In this document: positions 24,941 to 34,826 of the stretch, one piece after another
Layout: every line of letters starts with the position of its first letter
How positions within the stretch are numbered: position 1 is the first letter of the stretch
From: Chryseobacterium scophthalmum
Lineage (GTDB): Bacteria > Bacteroidota > Bacteroidia > Flavobacteriales > Weeksellaceae
Reading direction: 5' to 3'
Length of the DNA: 64,000 nt
Assembly (NCBI RefSeq): GCF_900143185.1
Contig: NZ_FSRQ01000006.1
Coordinates: forward strand, 1 to 64,000
Program-made: the position numbers and the translations under genes
The notes under the pieces: generated by a model
What the model saw: the letters and a program-made list of their open reading frames with translations, nothing else
Told to the model about the DNA's origin: nothing
Databases searched by the model: none

Positions 24941-25840
24941 TTTCATCGTTTTATCTAAAAAATCTACCGTCAGATTCAACGTTTCTGTGAACCAGGGTTC
25001 TGCAGACCAAAAGGAATGCGGTGTGTCTTTTATTTCATGATACTCGGTAAAGATATTATGACTTTTTAAAATCTTCATCATGTCGTCTCTTCCTGCATGA
25101 AAACGCGGTTGCGAAGAATTGATGAATAGAGTAGGAGGTGTGTTTTTACCAACAAACTCTAGAGGTGAAGCTTCTGTCCAGTTTTTTAAATTCACATTTC
25201 TGTCGCCATCTAACCAATAAGCTGCGTAAGTGCTTTCTTCGGCTTCAGGATGAATGAAAGAAACAATTCCGTCTACATTAACGATTGCCTGGATTTTATT
25301 TTTAGCTTTTACACCTGCTAAAGTAGCGATTTGTGCACCTGCAGATTCTCCTAAAACTGCCATTTTTTTTGTATTTAAAGAGTACTTTTTTTTGTTTTTC
25401 TTTAAAAATTTAATCGCATTTTCAACATCATCAATTGCTGCAGGATATTTTGCCACTTCACTTAAACGATAACCAACTGCAATGGCAACGTAACCTTTTG
25501 ATGCCAATTCCTGAGCCATATATTTTTCGTTTTCCTTAGAACCGGAAATCCAACCGCCACCATGAACCAAAGCAATTCCGGGGTATTTTTTAGATTGGTC
25601 TTTCGGATAATAAATATCTGCTTTTAAAGATAATCCATTGACGTTGGCATATTCTACATCCTTATCAATTATAATATTTGATGGAACTGGTCTGTTCAAA
25701 GGAGTAATAAACGGATACTTCTTTTTAAGCTTTTCATATGTTGCCTCGTTTGTGTAAGGAGTAGCATTCGGCTTTGTCTGACCGAATGCTTTTGCTCCTA
25801 CAAAAAAAACAAAAAGAAAATATAATTTGTGAAAACTCAT
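24938..25840 (-). CDS. Secreted α/β-hydrolase fold esterase of the pectin locus
   Basis: About 300 residues from the methionine before SFHKLYFLFVFFVGAKAFGQ; a longer reading to 25882 would place 14 polar residues before the signal. Features: LVHGGGWISGSK (oxyanion hole), GESAGAQIATLAG (nucleophile elbow), and late RDDMMK and TPHSFW (acid and His). It belongs to the hormone-sensitive-lipase/acetylxylan-esterase-like hydrolases, more distant from the pair at 20081-22091. A deacetylase role on pectin or its side chains is inferred. The stop codon lies in a CCTAAA repeat array. Confidence 0.82.
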   Translation of the reverse strand: MSFHKLYFLFVFFVGAKAFGQTKPNATPYTNEATYEKLKKKYPFITPLNRPVPSNIIIDKDVEYANVNGLSLKADIYYPKDQSKKYPGIALVHGGGWISGSKENEKYMAQELASKGYVAIAVGYRLSEVAKYPAAIDDVENAIKFLKKNKKKYSLNTKKMAVLGESAGAQIATLAGVKAKNKIQAIVNVDGIVSFIHPEAEESTYAAYWLDGDRNVNLKNWTEASPLEFVGKNTPPTLFINSSQPRFHAGRDDMMKILKSHNIFTEYHEIKDTPHSFWSAEPWFTETLNLTVDFLDKTMK

Positions 25841-26039
25841 TTTTAAAATTAATTTGGTGTTTTGTTTAACCACAAAAGTCAAAAAAGTTTTTTAACATAT
25901 TAGTAACTTTTAAGCTTAACATTTTGAAAATATTAAAGAACACATAAGTTTAAAAATCAAAGATTTTTTTTGTGGTTAAATTCTCGAATCTCGAAACTAA
26001 AATTCTGAGTTACAAAACTCGCAACATGAATCTCGAAAC

Positions 26040-27701
26040 TTACTTTACTGCGTTTTTAGCAACTTCTTTCGAAATACTTAATTGCTCACCTTTTATCTCC
26101 TTTGGAAGTTTTACCGCAGAAGTTTTACTTCCTAAAACCTTAATTGTTGGTTTTTGAGAAGATTGTAACTGAAGGGTAGATAAATCTACATTTTTACTGT
26201 TGTAAACAACGGCTCCGGTTCCTTCACTGTAGGTAAGCTTTACGTTTTTCAATGTAATTCCGTCTGCATCTACAATCGTTAATGCTTTTTTAGTATCAAA
26301 CTGAGAATCTTCAATCACGATGTTTTTAATATTCATTTCAGCCAAACCATTGATGGTAATTGCTTCATCAGAATTTACCGCATTGATATTTTTGAAATAG
26401 ATATTTCTGAAAATTGGAGTTTCCTCAGTTACCGGAAATACTTTTTCAGGAGCTTTGTTGCCTTCTTCTTTTTGTCCGTCCTCTAAAACAGGAGAAGCAC
26501 CTTCGTAGAACATGTTAAAACCAATCGTCTGAGTTGGAATATTGATCATATCAATGTTTTTTACATAAATATTTTCAACAACGCCCCCTCTTCCACGAGT
26601 TGTTTTGAAACGAAGACCAATGTCAGTTCCAATAAATGTACAATCTGAAACGTGAATATTTCTGGCTCCACCAGACATTTCGCTTCCGATAACGAAACCT
26701 CCATGACCGTGATAAACCACATTATTTTTAATGATTACATTTTCAGTAGGCATTCCTCTTTTTCTTCCATCTTCATTTTTTCCTGATTTAATGCAGATTG
26801 CATCATCACCTACATCAAAAGTATTGTCGTAAATCAAAACATTTTTGCAAGATTCTAAATCTACACCGTCACCGTTTTGAGAATACCAAGGATTTCTTAC
26901 CGTAAGATTTCTTAAAATCAAGTTTGATGTCATTAATGGGTGTAGATTCCAAGCCGGAGAGTTTTGGAAAGTTGGTCCATCCAATAAAACTTGGTCACAA
27001 CCAACGATACTTACCATTACCGGACGAAGAAAATCTTTTACAGATTCCAGTTCAGATTTTGAAATTTTATCAGGAACATTAAAGCTTGAGCTGCTTTCGA
27101 ATCCTTTTTTATAACTTTCTGAAGGATACCAGTTTTTTCCGTCTGCAGAAAGAATTCCACCAGATTTTACGATTTCTTTCCATTGAGATTCTGCCATTTT
27201 ACTTTTTTTAATGGCTCTCCATGCATCGCCACTTCCATCGATCACTCCTTTTCCTGTAATCGCAATATTTTTAGCATTTTTTGCAGAAATAGGAGACTGA
27301 CAACGAATCGTTTCCAAACCTTCAAAACTTACATCTACCAAAGGATAGTCGTTTTTATCTTTACTGAAAACCACAAAAGCCCCTTCTTCAATATGTAGAT
27401 TAATGTTGCTTTGCAAAACAATTGGTCCGGTTAACCACATTCCTCTTGGAACGACAAGTTTACCACCTCCTTTTTTTACCAAAGCATCGATTGCTTTTTT
27501 GAAAGCTTCTGTATTTTTTACTTTACCTCCTGCAACACCTCCAAAATCTTTAATGGAAACTGTATTTGCTGGAAAAGAAGTTTCTTTCACCTGCGGCATT
27601 TTAAACTCTATTCCTGTGTAAATATCTTTATTTTGAGCATTAATCTGTCCTGAAAACAGCATTACTGCAGCAAGACTGATGATTTTAAACGACTTCTTCA
27701 T
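26040..27701 (-). CDS. Polygalacturonase-type glycoside hydrolase, family GH28
   Basis: 553 residues with a signal ending INAQ. GH28 signatures: NSPAWNLHPL, NPWYSQNGDGVDLESC, DVGDDAICIKSGKN (catalytic Asp pair), GHGGFVIGSEMSGG (His) and RFKTTRGRGG (Arg-x-Lys-like). It hydrolyses galacturonate linkages; exo-type cleavage is common for long Bacteroidota members but is not proven here. A ~100-residue C-terminal extension continues the β-helix. Saturated galacturonate released here would feed uxaC-uxaB-uxaA on the plus strand. Confidence 0.92.
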   Translation of the reverse strand: MKKSFKIISLAAVMLFSGQINAQNKDIYTGIEFKMPQVKETSFPANTVSIKDFGGVAGGKVKNTEAFKKAIDALVKKGGGKLVVPRGMWLTGPIVLQSNINLHIEEGAFVVFSKDKNDYPLVDVSFEGLETIRCQSPISAKNAKNIAITGKGVIDGSGDAWRAIKKSKMAESQWKEIVKSGGILSADGKNWYPSESYKKGFESSSSFNVPDKISKSELESVKDFLRPVMVSIVGCDQVLLDGPTFQNSPAWNLHPLMTSNLILRNLTVRNPWYSQNGDGVDLESCKNVLIYDNTFDVGDDAICIKSGKNEDGRKRGMPTENVIIKNNVVYHGHGGFVIGSEMSGGARNIHVSDCTFIGTDIGLRFKTTRGRGGVVENIYVKNIDMINIPTQTIGFNMFYEGASPVLEDGQKEEGNKAPEKVFPVTEETPIFRNIYFKNINAVNSDEAITINGLAEMNIKNIVIEDSQFDTKKALTIVDADGITLKNVKLTYSEGTGAVVYNSKNVDLSTLQLQSSQKPTIKVLGSKTSAVKLPKEIKGEQLSISKEVAKNAVK

Positions 27702-27782
27702 TATATTTATTCTTTAATTTTCTGTTGATGATTTTATCAAACCTAACGGAATTCAAAAAACGTTAGATTTCGTATTTTAAGT

Positions 27783-27847
27783 TCTCGCAGATTAAACAGA
27801 TTTTAGCCATTTTAAAATTATCTGTGAAATCAGCAAAATTTGCGAGA
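27783..27847. repeat. Dispersed hairpin with TCTCGCA ends, copy 1
   Basis: TCTCGCAGATTAAACAGATTT at the left is answered by AAATTTGCGAGA at the right. It is similar to the perfect hairpin at 43594-43658 and lies in the gap between GH28 and GH43. Confidence 0.7.
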
Positions 27848-27854
27848 GATTAAA

Positions 27855-29495
27855 TTAATTTTTTGTTACTCTGAAATATTCAAAATCTGCGTAGCCACCA
27901 CGGTTTGCTTTCTGTGTGCTTACAGAATATAAACCTACTTTAGCGCCAATCCATTTTCCTGGTTTTGCCTGAAATGGCTCGCCAACTTTTATGAAATTCT
28001 TACCGTTTTCACTGTAACTGAATGTGCAAATTCCGTTCGGTTCGTTGACATTTACTTTTAAATAAGCTTCGTTTGATTTTAATTTTGTTTCAAATAAAAC
28101 TTTTTCTTCACCACCTTTTTCAGCCTTTTCGGCTTTTCTTAACTGAACATAATATCCGTCAGTTTTATTCGTAATAACAATCGATGCATGATCCATTCCC
28201 ATTACTAAAAGTCCGGCAGTTTTTCCTTCTTTAGCATCTTCCGGAGTTAATTTAACTTTAGTTGAAGCCACAAAATTCGGAGCTGGAAATTTTTGAGTCA
28301 AAAGATTCGGAACATTCCAAAGGTTTTTATCATTTTCACCCATTTTCATGGAGAACAATCTCAGAAATTTCTGTCCTGGAAGTTTTGATGACCAAACGAT
28401 GTTTTCGTTAGCGCTCCATTGCCATTGTAAACCTAATTTTTCACCATCAAATTCATCAGTTTCCGGTGGAGTAACGATTGGATAAGTTTTACCAACATTA
28501 GGTTTTTTATACGTTAAAACCGGTTCGCCAATTCCGTTTTTGTCATTGTCGATTCCCATTACAGGCCAGTCTTTTTCCCATTTCATAGGCTGAAGATGCA
28601 CGATCCTTCCTCCTGCATCCACATCCTGAAAATGATAGAACCAATCTTCACCTGAAGGTGTATCTACCCACGCTCCTTGATGAGGTCCATTGATTTTTGT
28701 TTTTCCCTGCTCAAGAACGATTTTTTCTTCGTAAGGACCGTAAATGTTTTTTGATCTTAAAACCAATTGCCAACCTGTAGCAACGCCACCTGCCGGAGCG
28801 AAAATATAGTAATAACCATTTCTTTTGTACATTTTCGGACCTTCAACGGTTGGATGAGCATCATGTCCATCAAAAACGTGAACGCCTTTATCTAAAACTT
28901 TTGTTCCGTCAGCATTCATTTTATTGATGGAAAGCAAACTTTTAACTCCTGCGCGGCTTCCAGCCCAACCATGAACTAAGTAAGCATTTCCGTCTTCATC
29001 CCAGAAAGGGCAAGAATCGATCAAACCTTTTCCTTCCATTACCAAAACAGGCTCTTCCCACTTTCCCAACGGATCTTTAGTTTTCACCATATAAATTCCG
29101 AAATCGGGATCGCCCCAATAAATGTAGAATTCACCTTTGTGAAAACGGATTGCAGGGGCCCAAACTCCGTCCCCTCTTTTGGGTGTGCTGAAATTTTTTG
29201 CAGGTAAAACATCTGGCAAAGCATAGTTGACCAATTTCCAGTTGATCATATCTTTTGAATGAAGAATAGGTAATCCCGGAGCTTCGTTAAAACTTGAAGC
29301 GGTCATATAATAATCATCCCCAACACGGGTAACATCAGGATCTGAATAATCTGCATACAAAATCGGGTTTTTATAAGTTTTTCCCTGATCGGCAGTCCAG
29401 ACTTCTGAAACGTATGGTTTTTCCTGTGCATTCAAGTAAGTTGATGCAATAGAAAAGGCGGTTATTGAAAGTATATTTAAAAATTTGATTGTCAT
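27855..29495 (-). CDS. Glycoside hydrolase family 43 with C-terminal β-sandwich
   Basis: 546 residues with a signal ending LNAQ. The five-bladed propeller carries the GH43 triad: base Asp in YADYSDPDVTRVG, Asp in LIDSCPFWDEDG, and acid Glu in HPTVEGPKMYKRNG. The C-terminal ~200 residues (EFDGEKLGLQWQWSANEN ... FEYFRV) form the β-sandwich found in many β-xylosidase/arabinofuranosidase GH43 enzymes. In a pectin locus it probably trims arabinose, xylose or galactose side chains; the sugar cannot be read from sequence. Confidence 0.88.
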   Translation of the reverse strand: MTIKFLNILSITAFSIASTYLNAQEKPYVSEVWTADQGKTYKNPILYADYSDPDVTRVGDDYYMTASSFNEAPGLPILHSKDMINWKLVNYALPDVLPAKNFSTPKRGDGVWAPAIRFHKGEFYIYWGDPDFGIYMVKTKDPLGKWEEPVLVMEGKGLIDSCPFWDEDGNAYLVHGWAGSRAGVKSLLSINKMNADGTKVLDKGVHVFDGHDAHPTVEGPKMYKRNGYYYIFAPAGGVATGWQLVLRSKNIYGPYEEKIVLEQGKTKINGPHQGAWVDTPSGEDWFYHFQDVDAGGRIVHLQPMKWEKDWPVMGIDNDKNGIGEPVLTYKKPNVGKTYPIVTPPETDEFDGEKLGLQWQWSANENIVWSSKLPGQKFLRLFSMKMGENDKNLWNVPNLLTQKFPAPNFVASTKVKLTPEDAKEGKTAGLLVMGMDHASIVITNKTDGYYVQLRKAEKAEKGGEEKVLFETKLKSNEAYLKVNVNEPNGICTFSYSENGKNFIKVGEPFQAKPGKWIGAKVGLYSVSTQKANRGGYADFEYFRVTKN

Positions 29496-29732
29496 AAAAT
29501 TTGATTCTGTTTTAACGCAAAGAGCGCAAAAAAAATTTTATTGGCTTACTGCGTATTTTTTCGGTCGCAAAGGCGTTTTACTCAGCAAAGGCTAATCATT
29601 TAAAAATGTAAGCAAATTTTTACCATTAAGTTTTTTATTAAGGAGTTTAGAATAGTTAAGTTTAGCTTCGCTTTAAGCAATTAGCTTAATAAAAATCTTA
29701 ACTTCTTAATTCTCACTTAATGTTTTAAAATT
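29496..29732. repeat. Repeat-filled gap between GH43 and GH105
   Basis: No gene. The left half has ACGCAAAG-type fragments. From about 29625 to 29722 the minus strand reads CATTAAGTGAGAATTAAGAAGTTAAG ... CTTAACTATTCTAAACTCC, an inverted-orientation copy of the element at 43680-43801 and 47412-47520. Confidence 0.7.
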
Positions 29733-30998
29733 TTATTTTTCAAATTCTAAACTTGCCAAAATGAATGGTCCTGTTCCTTTTCCGTCATTAGAACGAATCT
29801 CTTCATTTACATAATATTCATAAGAACCGTCTCTGTAAGGTTTACCACCTAAACCTGCAACAGCACAACATTTATTTAAATTTACAACACCATTTTCATC
29901 AACTGTAATCAGGTTTTTGATGATCCCGTCATAGCCTTTTTTAGCTGCAGTTTTGTAAGATTTAGGCAAATATCCTTTGTTTACCGATTTAATCATTGTG
30001 TAAACAAACATCGCTGAAGCCGTTGCTTCTTCGTAATTTCCGTTAGTTAATGGTTTATCTAAAACTTGATACCAAAGTCCAGATTTTTTATCCTGATATT
30101 TAATAACAGCGTCAGAGTAAGATTTTATGTAAGAAATAATTCTTGCTCTTCCAGGATGGTTTTCAGGTAAATAATCTAGAACATCTACCATTGCCATGCC
30201 GTACCAACCCATTGCTCTTCCCCAAAAATTGGGTGAAAGCCCGGTTTCTTTGTTTGCCCAGGCTTCTTTTTTACTTTCATCCCAAGCGTGATAAAGCAAT
30301 CCTGTTTTTTTATCTAAAAGATTTTTCTGAACAGAATCAAACTGGAAAACAATATCATCATACGCTTTTGCTGCATCTGCACCTTTGGTGAAATCTTTTG
30401 TATAATGCGTGTAGAAAGGCATTCCCATATATAATCCATCTAACCAAACCTGATAAGGATATATTTTTTTATGCCAGAAAGAACCTTCATTCGTTCTTGG
30501 TTGTCCGTCAATTTGTAAACGAAGGGTTTGCAGTGCTTTCAGGTATTTTTCTTTTTTTTCTTTTTCATAAAGATAAAGCAATACGTTTCCGCTATTCAAC
30601 ATATCGATATTGTATTTTTCGATATCGTAGGTAAGAATTGTACCGTCTTCTTTGATTAGTTTTGCACCAAAATCACTGATGTAATCGTAATATTGTTTTT
30701 TACCTGTTTTAATATAAAGTTGCTCGGCTCCATCCAAAACGATTGCTGAAGGATATGTCCACTTTGGGCTTTTACTGAAATCGAGCATCCATGCTTCAGG
30801 AAATCTCTGCATTTCTGAAAGCATCATTCTTTCTGACCATTTCAGATTAGTAGGAACTACTTTTCCTGACTGTGAAGTTTCTTTTGAGGCTTTTGAAGCA
30901 ACTGTTGTTTTTGTTTGAGCGCAAGCTAAGAACATTCCCGATCCTAAAACTGCAACTGCATATATTTTTAATTTTTGATTAATAAAACTCATTGTCAT
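29733..30998 (-). CDS. Unsaturated rhamnogalacturonyl/galacturonyl hydrolase, family GH105, lipoprotein
   Basis: 421 residues. A lipobox (MFLACAQTK) places it at a membrane surface. The (α/α)6 barrel of the YteR/GH105 family is marked by YPYQVWLDGLYMGMPF (catalytic Asp in WLDG), SPNFWGRAMGWYGMAMVDVLD and KSGLWYQVLD. It removes the 4,5-unsaturated uronate that pectate lyases leave at the non-reducing end; the product passes to KdgF and KduI. A second in-frame ATG at 30992 is an equally good start. It follows a DUF4861 gene by 6 bp. Confidence 0.9.
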   Translation of the reverse strand: MTMSFINQKLKIYAVAVLGSGMFLACAQTKTTVASKASKETSQSGKVVPTNLKWSERMMLSEMQRFPEAWMLDFSKSPKWTYPSAIVLDGAEQLYIKTGKKQYYDYISDFGAKLIKEDGTILTYDIEKYNIDMLNSGNVLLYLYEKEKKEKYLKALQTLRLQIDGQPRTNEGSFWHKKIYPYQVWLDGLYMGMPFYTHYTKDFTKGADAAKAYDDIVFQFDSVQKNLLDKKTGLLYHAWDESKKEAWANKETGLSPNFWGRAMGWYGMAMVDVLDYLPENHPGRARIISYIKSYSDAVIKYQDKKSGLWYQVLDKPLTNGNYEEATASAMFVYTMIKSVNKGYLPKSYKTAAKKGYDGIIKNLITVDENGVVNLNKCCAVAGLGGKPYRDGSYEYYVNEEIRSNDGKGTGPFILASLEFEK

Positions 30999-31004
30999 TC
31001 AATT

Positions 31005-32009
31005 TTAAAGTTGATTGTTATTATCTAAAATTTCTAATTTTTTATCTAAATCTTTATAGAATTCTTCTTCAGTCTTTAAACCATTCGGCTCTTGCGACCA
31101 GGCTCCCATAAAGTAATATGAAACATTTTTTGTCTTCTTGAAAACGATGATATGTGTAGATTTTGCTTTCACATATTTATCAAAACTTTCGATAGGGTAG
31201 AATACCACCATCCCAAGATTGTCTTCTTTTTTGGCTAAAGTCTGCATTCCGTAAGTAGCGATGTAGCCCCATTTTTTGTTTTTGCTGATTCCCTGTTTCA
31301 TCGGGATGTCTTTAAATGCAACAATTCCGGTACATAAACCTGAAATAGTTTGGTCTAAACTTAAATCAACTTTCACAAAACGGTCTTTGTTGAAAATGGT
31401 CAGTTTCGATTGGAGATCAACCGCTTTTCCCCAGGTTTTCCAACCTTTGTAGTCGATGGTTGCGAAAGATCTATCATTTTCATTAAAAACTTTTGCGGTC
31501 GTGCTTTTTACGGTCTTAAAAGTTTCCACAAAATCATTTTGGTCATCATATCTTCCGTAAGAACCGATTCCGATGGTGCGACCTGATTTCAAAATATCCT
31601 GTCCCCAAGGTGCGTCGTGGTGATACGTTTCAAAACCGTCTTGCCCGACTTCTGGTAACACTAAAGTATTTATTTTTTTACCAAAAATATCGGTGGCATT
31701 TCTCCAATCCAAATACAGTCTGTAACCAATTTGATTGTTTTCCAAACCAATTCCTTCGTATCTGATGTAATAAGAATGGTCGGTGTGCTCTGCAGGAAGT
31801 GTTAACTCATTTACGTTTTTAAAAGTTCCGCCAATGTATTCGTTTCCCTGCCATTTTCCGCCGTCTTTTATAGATAATTCGGCATACGAAAATGGTGCTT
31901 TAGGATTTTTGCGTATTTTTTCAATTACATTTTGCTGAGCAAATGACATATTGGTCGCAAAAACTGCTCCAGTTAATATGATTTTGAATATGTTTAATTT
32001 TATTGACAT
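31005..32009 (-). CDS. DUF4861 secreted protein (copy 2)
   Basis: 334 residues with a signal ending SFAQ. It carries the DUF4861 blocks YYIRYEGIGLENNQIGYRLYLDWRNA, GYETYHHDAPWGQD-like (here GQDGFETYHHDAPWGQD) and IGIGSYGRYD. It is shorter and diverged from the copy at 16356-17540. It sits 6 bp ahead of the GH105 gene and 48 bp behind a PL1-like lyase, so it is tightly embedded between two enzymes of the unsaturated-uronate route. Function unknown; a catalytic or carbohydrate-binding role in pectin breakdown is an inference. Confidence 0.75.
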   Translation of the reverse strand: MSIKLNIFKIILTGAVFATNMSFAQQNVIEKIRKNPKAPFSYAELSIKDGGKWQGNEYIGGTFKNVNELTLPAEHTDHSYYIRYEGIGLENNQIGYRLYLDWRNATDIFGKKINTLVLPEVGQDGFETYHHDAPWGQDILKSGRTIGIGSYGRYDDQNDFVETFKTVKSTTAKVFNENDRSFATIDYKGWKTWGKAVDLQSKLTIFNKDRFVKVDLSLDQTISGLCTGIVAFKDIPMKQGISKNKKWGYIATYGMQTLAKKEDNLGMVVFYPIESFDKYVKAKSTHIIVFKKTKNVSYYFMGAWSQEPNGLKTEEEFYKDLDKKLEILDNNNQL

Positions 32010-32057
32010 AATACTTTCGTTTTAGATAACCATTTACTTAAAAAGTTCAGTGACTTT

Positions 32058-33476
32058 CTACTGTTTATCGGTTATTTTTTTAACAAGGTCATTTATGTAG
32101 ACCTCGATATTATCATAATTTTTATCTAAATCTCTTCCGTTTGCATTGGCTTTTTTAGGATCGAGATTGTGCTTTGTTTCCCATTCATCGGGCATTCCGT
32201 CGTTATCTGAATCGAGTAGCGCTTTTCCCGGTTTTAAATCTGGAAATCCACCGACATCATTTTGTGAATCGATGATCCCGTTTTTACTTCCAAGCGAACC
32301 GTTGTACGTGAAAGTACCATTTTTCACCTCTTTTAAAACACGTAGATCTACCGCATCTCTCACCAAACTTGCACCGCCGATCTGCAATATTTTTTCATAC
32401 GCTTCTTTTGCGGTATGTGTTTTTACATTATTCTGAATGTCGTGAGGTTGATTGATTTTTATTGAATTTTTATCAGCATCTGTTAAATTGTAAGAAGGCT
32501 TCATTTGATTAAAAACTCCTAAATTCCAGTTGTCTGCTGTTACATCAGGATTTTCTTCAGAGACATTTCCGTTGATATAATATTTACCCCAAATGTTGTA
32601 AACTTCGGTTTCAGGTTTTTCGTTTTTATCGATGGCTACAATTCTTTTTTTGTTCATCGATGCGGGACCTGGTTTATAGTAATTATTAACCATATTTACA
32701 TTCATTCCTTCACCGCCGTAGACATTGTTGTGTCCCCAATTGTAAATGACATTATTTCTAAAATCAGTTAAATCGGTCAATGCAAATTTACTTCCTGCGT
32801 ACTCACCCAATCTGGGATTTCTGCTGTCGTGATGAGCATACATGTTATGATGAAAAGAAGCGAATTTTCCACCTGCAATTCCGCCGTATCCGTGAGCGCC
32901 TTTTTGATGGGCAGAATTTCTTAAACTTTCTGAAATTATGCACCATTGAAGCGTGGTATTTTCATTCACATAAATAGAAACCGTCTCGTCGGTAGACCAA
33001 CTCATTGAGCAATGATCGACGATTAAATTTTTTATAAATCTTGCCCCTAATGCATCACCTTCAAATTTTTTCTGATCTCCCATTCTGAAACGTAAAAAAC
33101 GAATAATTACGTTATCTGCCGCAACAAAAGTTTCGTAGTTGGCAATGGTAATTCCGTCGCCTGGAGCAGTTTGTCCGGCAATGGTGACATTGCCTTCTTT
33201 TATTTTTAATGGAGATTCCAAGTAGATCGTTCCTGCTGTTTTGAAAACAATATATCTTGCTCCTTTTTGGTCTAAAACATATCTTAAAGTTCCTTCTGAA
33301 CCGTCGTCTGTCAATTTTGTTACAAATAAAACTTTTCCGCCTCTTCCTCCAGTTGTGTATCTTCCGAAACCTTCTGCACCAGGGAAACTCAAAGTTTTCT
33401 CCTGAGCCGAAACAGATAAAGCAAGCATTATGAGAATGCCTGTGGTAAAGATTTTATGTTTTAGACTGAATTTCAT
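32058..33476 (-). CDS. Pectate-lyase-like β-helix enzyme with C-terminal calcium-binding repeat
   Basis: 472 residues with a signal ending SVSAQ. The start FPGAEGFGRYTTGGRGG and the β-helix blocks IVFKTAGTIYL, NVTIAGQTAPGDGI, NVIIRFLRFRMGD and LIVDHCSMSWSTDE are typical of the large Bacteroidota pectate lyase group related to PL1. Near the end, DSDNDGMPDEWE resembles a thrombospondin-type-3/EF-like calcium loop. It probably cleaves pectate externally. Two PL1-type enzymes plus PL10 in one locus suggest different preferences for chain length or esterification. Confidence 0.85.
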   Translation of the reverse strand: MKFSLKHKIFTTGILIMLALSVSAQEKTLSFPGAEGFGRYTTGGRGGKVLFVTKLTDDGSEGTLRYVLDQKGARYIVFKTAGTIYLESPLKIKEGNVTIAGQTAPGDGITIANYETFVAADNVIIRFLRFRMGDQKKFEGDALGARFIKNLIVDHCSMSWSTDETVSIYVNENTTLQWCIISESLRNSAHQKGAHGYGGIAGGKFASFHHNMYAHHDSRNPRLGEYAGSKFALTDLTDFRNNVIYNWGHNNVYGGEGMNVNMVNNYYKPGPASMNKKRIVAIDKNEKPETEVYNIWGKYYINGNVSEENPDVTADNWNLGVFNQMKPSYNLTDADKNSIKINQPHDIQNNVKTHTAKEAYEKILQIGGASLVRDAVDLRVLKEVKNGTFTYNGSLGSKNGIIDSQNDVGGFPDLKPGKALLDSDNDGMPDEWETKHNLDPKKANANGRDLDKNYDNIEVYINDLVKKITDKQ

Positions 33477-33649
33477 TTAAAATAATTAAAATTTTATTTC
33501 ATTGAATTTTTTAAATATGATAAATTGACTGGTCGCTCTTACCGAGCTTCGTTTTTTTACATTTATTTTTTCTATTAACAGCAAATCCCGATGGGATCAA
33601 TTACAGCTTTAAAAGAAGAGAACTTTTAATTTTTCTCGAAAAAAATAAT

Positions 33650-34672
33650 TTATTTAAAACTTTTATTAAAGTTCCAGTTGTCTTTTCCTTTCAGAATATT
33701 TTTTGCTGAATATTTTTTAGCCTGATCTTTCGTTAGCTGATGAGACCAGGAAACTCTTTTTGAAGGATCTGCTCCGGCTCCTTTTGAATTATATTCTGCA
33801 TAGAAAGTGGTCTTTTCAGCATCAGGTTTAGCCCAGTTATGCCAACCTTCTTTTTTTATTGTGGAATCGATTGCACAATTGATGTAAACTGTTTTAGCAA
33901 AAGGTCTCCAAGGTCTTCCCAAATATACAGAATTTGCTGATGCATCACCTGTTAAATTACAGTTAATAAATACGTAACCAAATTCAGCTCCTTCCGGAGT
34001 AGAGGCAGCGGTAACGTAAGATGCATTTTTTTTGGAATATATTGTACAATCTTCAAAAACTGCAGTTCCGGCTCCGAAAATATAGTCTGTAGTTCCTTCG
34101 ATGTAGCAGTTTTTAAAATAGTTTCGGGAAGTTTTACTTTTATCTGGGTTATCCTGAGTTCCTTTAGTATATAAAGTATCCTGAAATCCTAAAAATCTGC
34201 AATTTTCAAACGCCATTTTGTCTCCTGTGGTAAGAACGGCAACCGCTTGTCCCACGGGTCCTGCGTCATTTTGAAAGGTGATATTTTTTGCTGAAAAATT
34301 ATCTGAAAAAATAAATAGGGTAGACGAACCTGTAGTTCCGATGTTTTTACCTTCTGCGCTTTGTTTTGAAGCATGATCGCCGTAAACTAAAATGGTGTTT
34401 TCTGCTTTTTCACCGATTAAAATTATCGGGCTTTTTGCTGCAGATACAGTAACTTTTTCTCTGTACGTTCCGGGTTTTATAATAATTTTTGTTCTTATCG
34501 ATTTTCCTTCTTCAACAGCGTCAATTGCCTGTTGAATGGTCGTGAAATTTCCTTTTCCGTCTTTCGAAACGATGATGGTTTTCTCATCACTAGCCTTGAA
34601 AGAAAGAAGACTGATCATGACCATTGAAAAAATAAAGAAGAACGGACTATTTTTTAAACCTAAAACCTGCAT
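33650..34672 (-). CDS. Pectin methylesterase, family CE8 (copy 2)
   Basis: 340 residues with an N-terminal hydrophobic signal. CE8 features: GNFTTIQQAIDAV, PGTYREKVTVSAAK, the NDAGPVGQAVAV segment, catalytic GFQDTLYTKGTQ and DYIFGAGTAVFEDC, and LGRPWRPFAKTVYINC. The mature part is colinear with the copy at 23722-24699. It is the first enzyme gene behind susC-susD, separated from them by a hairpin that may reduce read-through. Confidence 0.92.
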   Translation of the reverse strand: MQVLGLKNSPFFFIFSMVMISLLSFKASDEKTIIVSKDGKGNFTTIQQAIDAVEEGKSIRTKIIIKPGTYREKVTVSAAKSPIILIGEKAENTILVYGDHASKQSAEGKNIGTTGSSTLFIFSDNFSAKNITFQNDAGPVGQAVAVLTTGDKMAFENCRFLGFQDTLYTKGTQDNPDKSKTSRNYFKNCYIEGTTDYIFGAGTAVFEDCTIYSKKNASYVTAASTPEGAEFGYVFINCNLTGDASANSVYLGRPWRPFAKTVYINCAIDSTIKKEGWHNWAKPDAEKTTFYAEYNSKGAGADPSKRVSWSHQLTKDQAKKYSAKNILKGKDNWNFNKSFK

Positions 34673-34756
34673 AAGTTGTTGATCGTTTTTAATTGTCAGT
34701 TGATGGGCTGAAATTTCAACTTTTAAAAATCTTTTCTGAATTTTTCTTTGAAGAAA

Positions 34757-34795
34757 AGTACAGACCTTCTCCCGAAAAAGGAGGAAGTCTGTACT
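34757..34795 (-). terminator. Hairpin between susD and the downstream enzyme genes
   Basis: A 16-bp perfect stem (AGTACAGACCTTCTCC / GGAGGAAGTCTGTACT) about 30 bp after the susD stop. On the minus strand it is followed by TTTTCTT. It could be a partial terminator that keeps susC-susD expression higher than the enzyme genes. Confidence 0.6.
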
Positions 34796-34826
34796 GAAAA
34801 TTAATTAATATGAATGTATATTTTCA

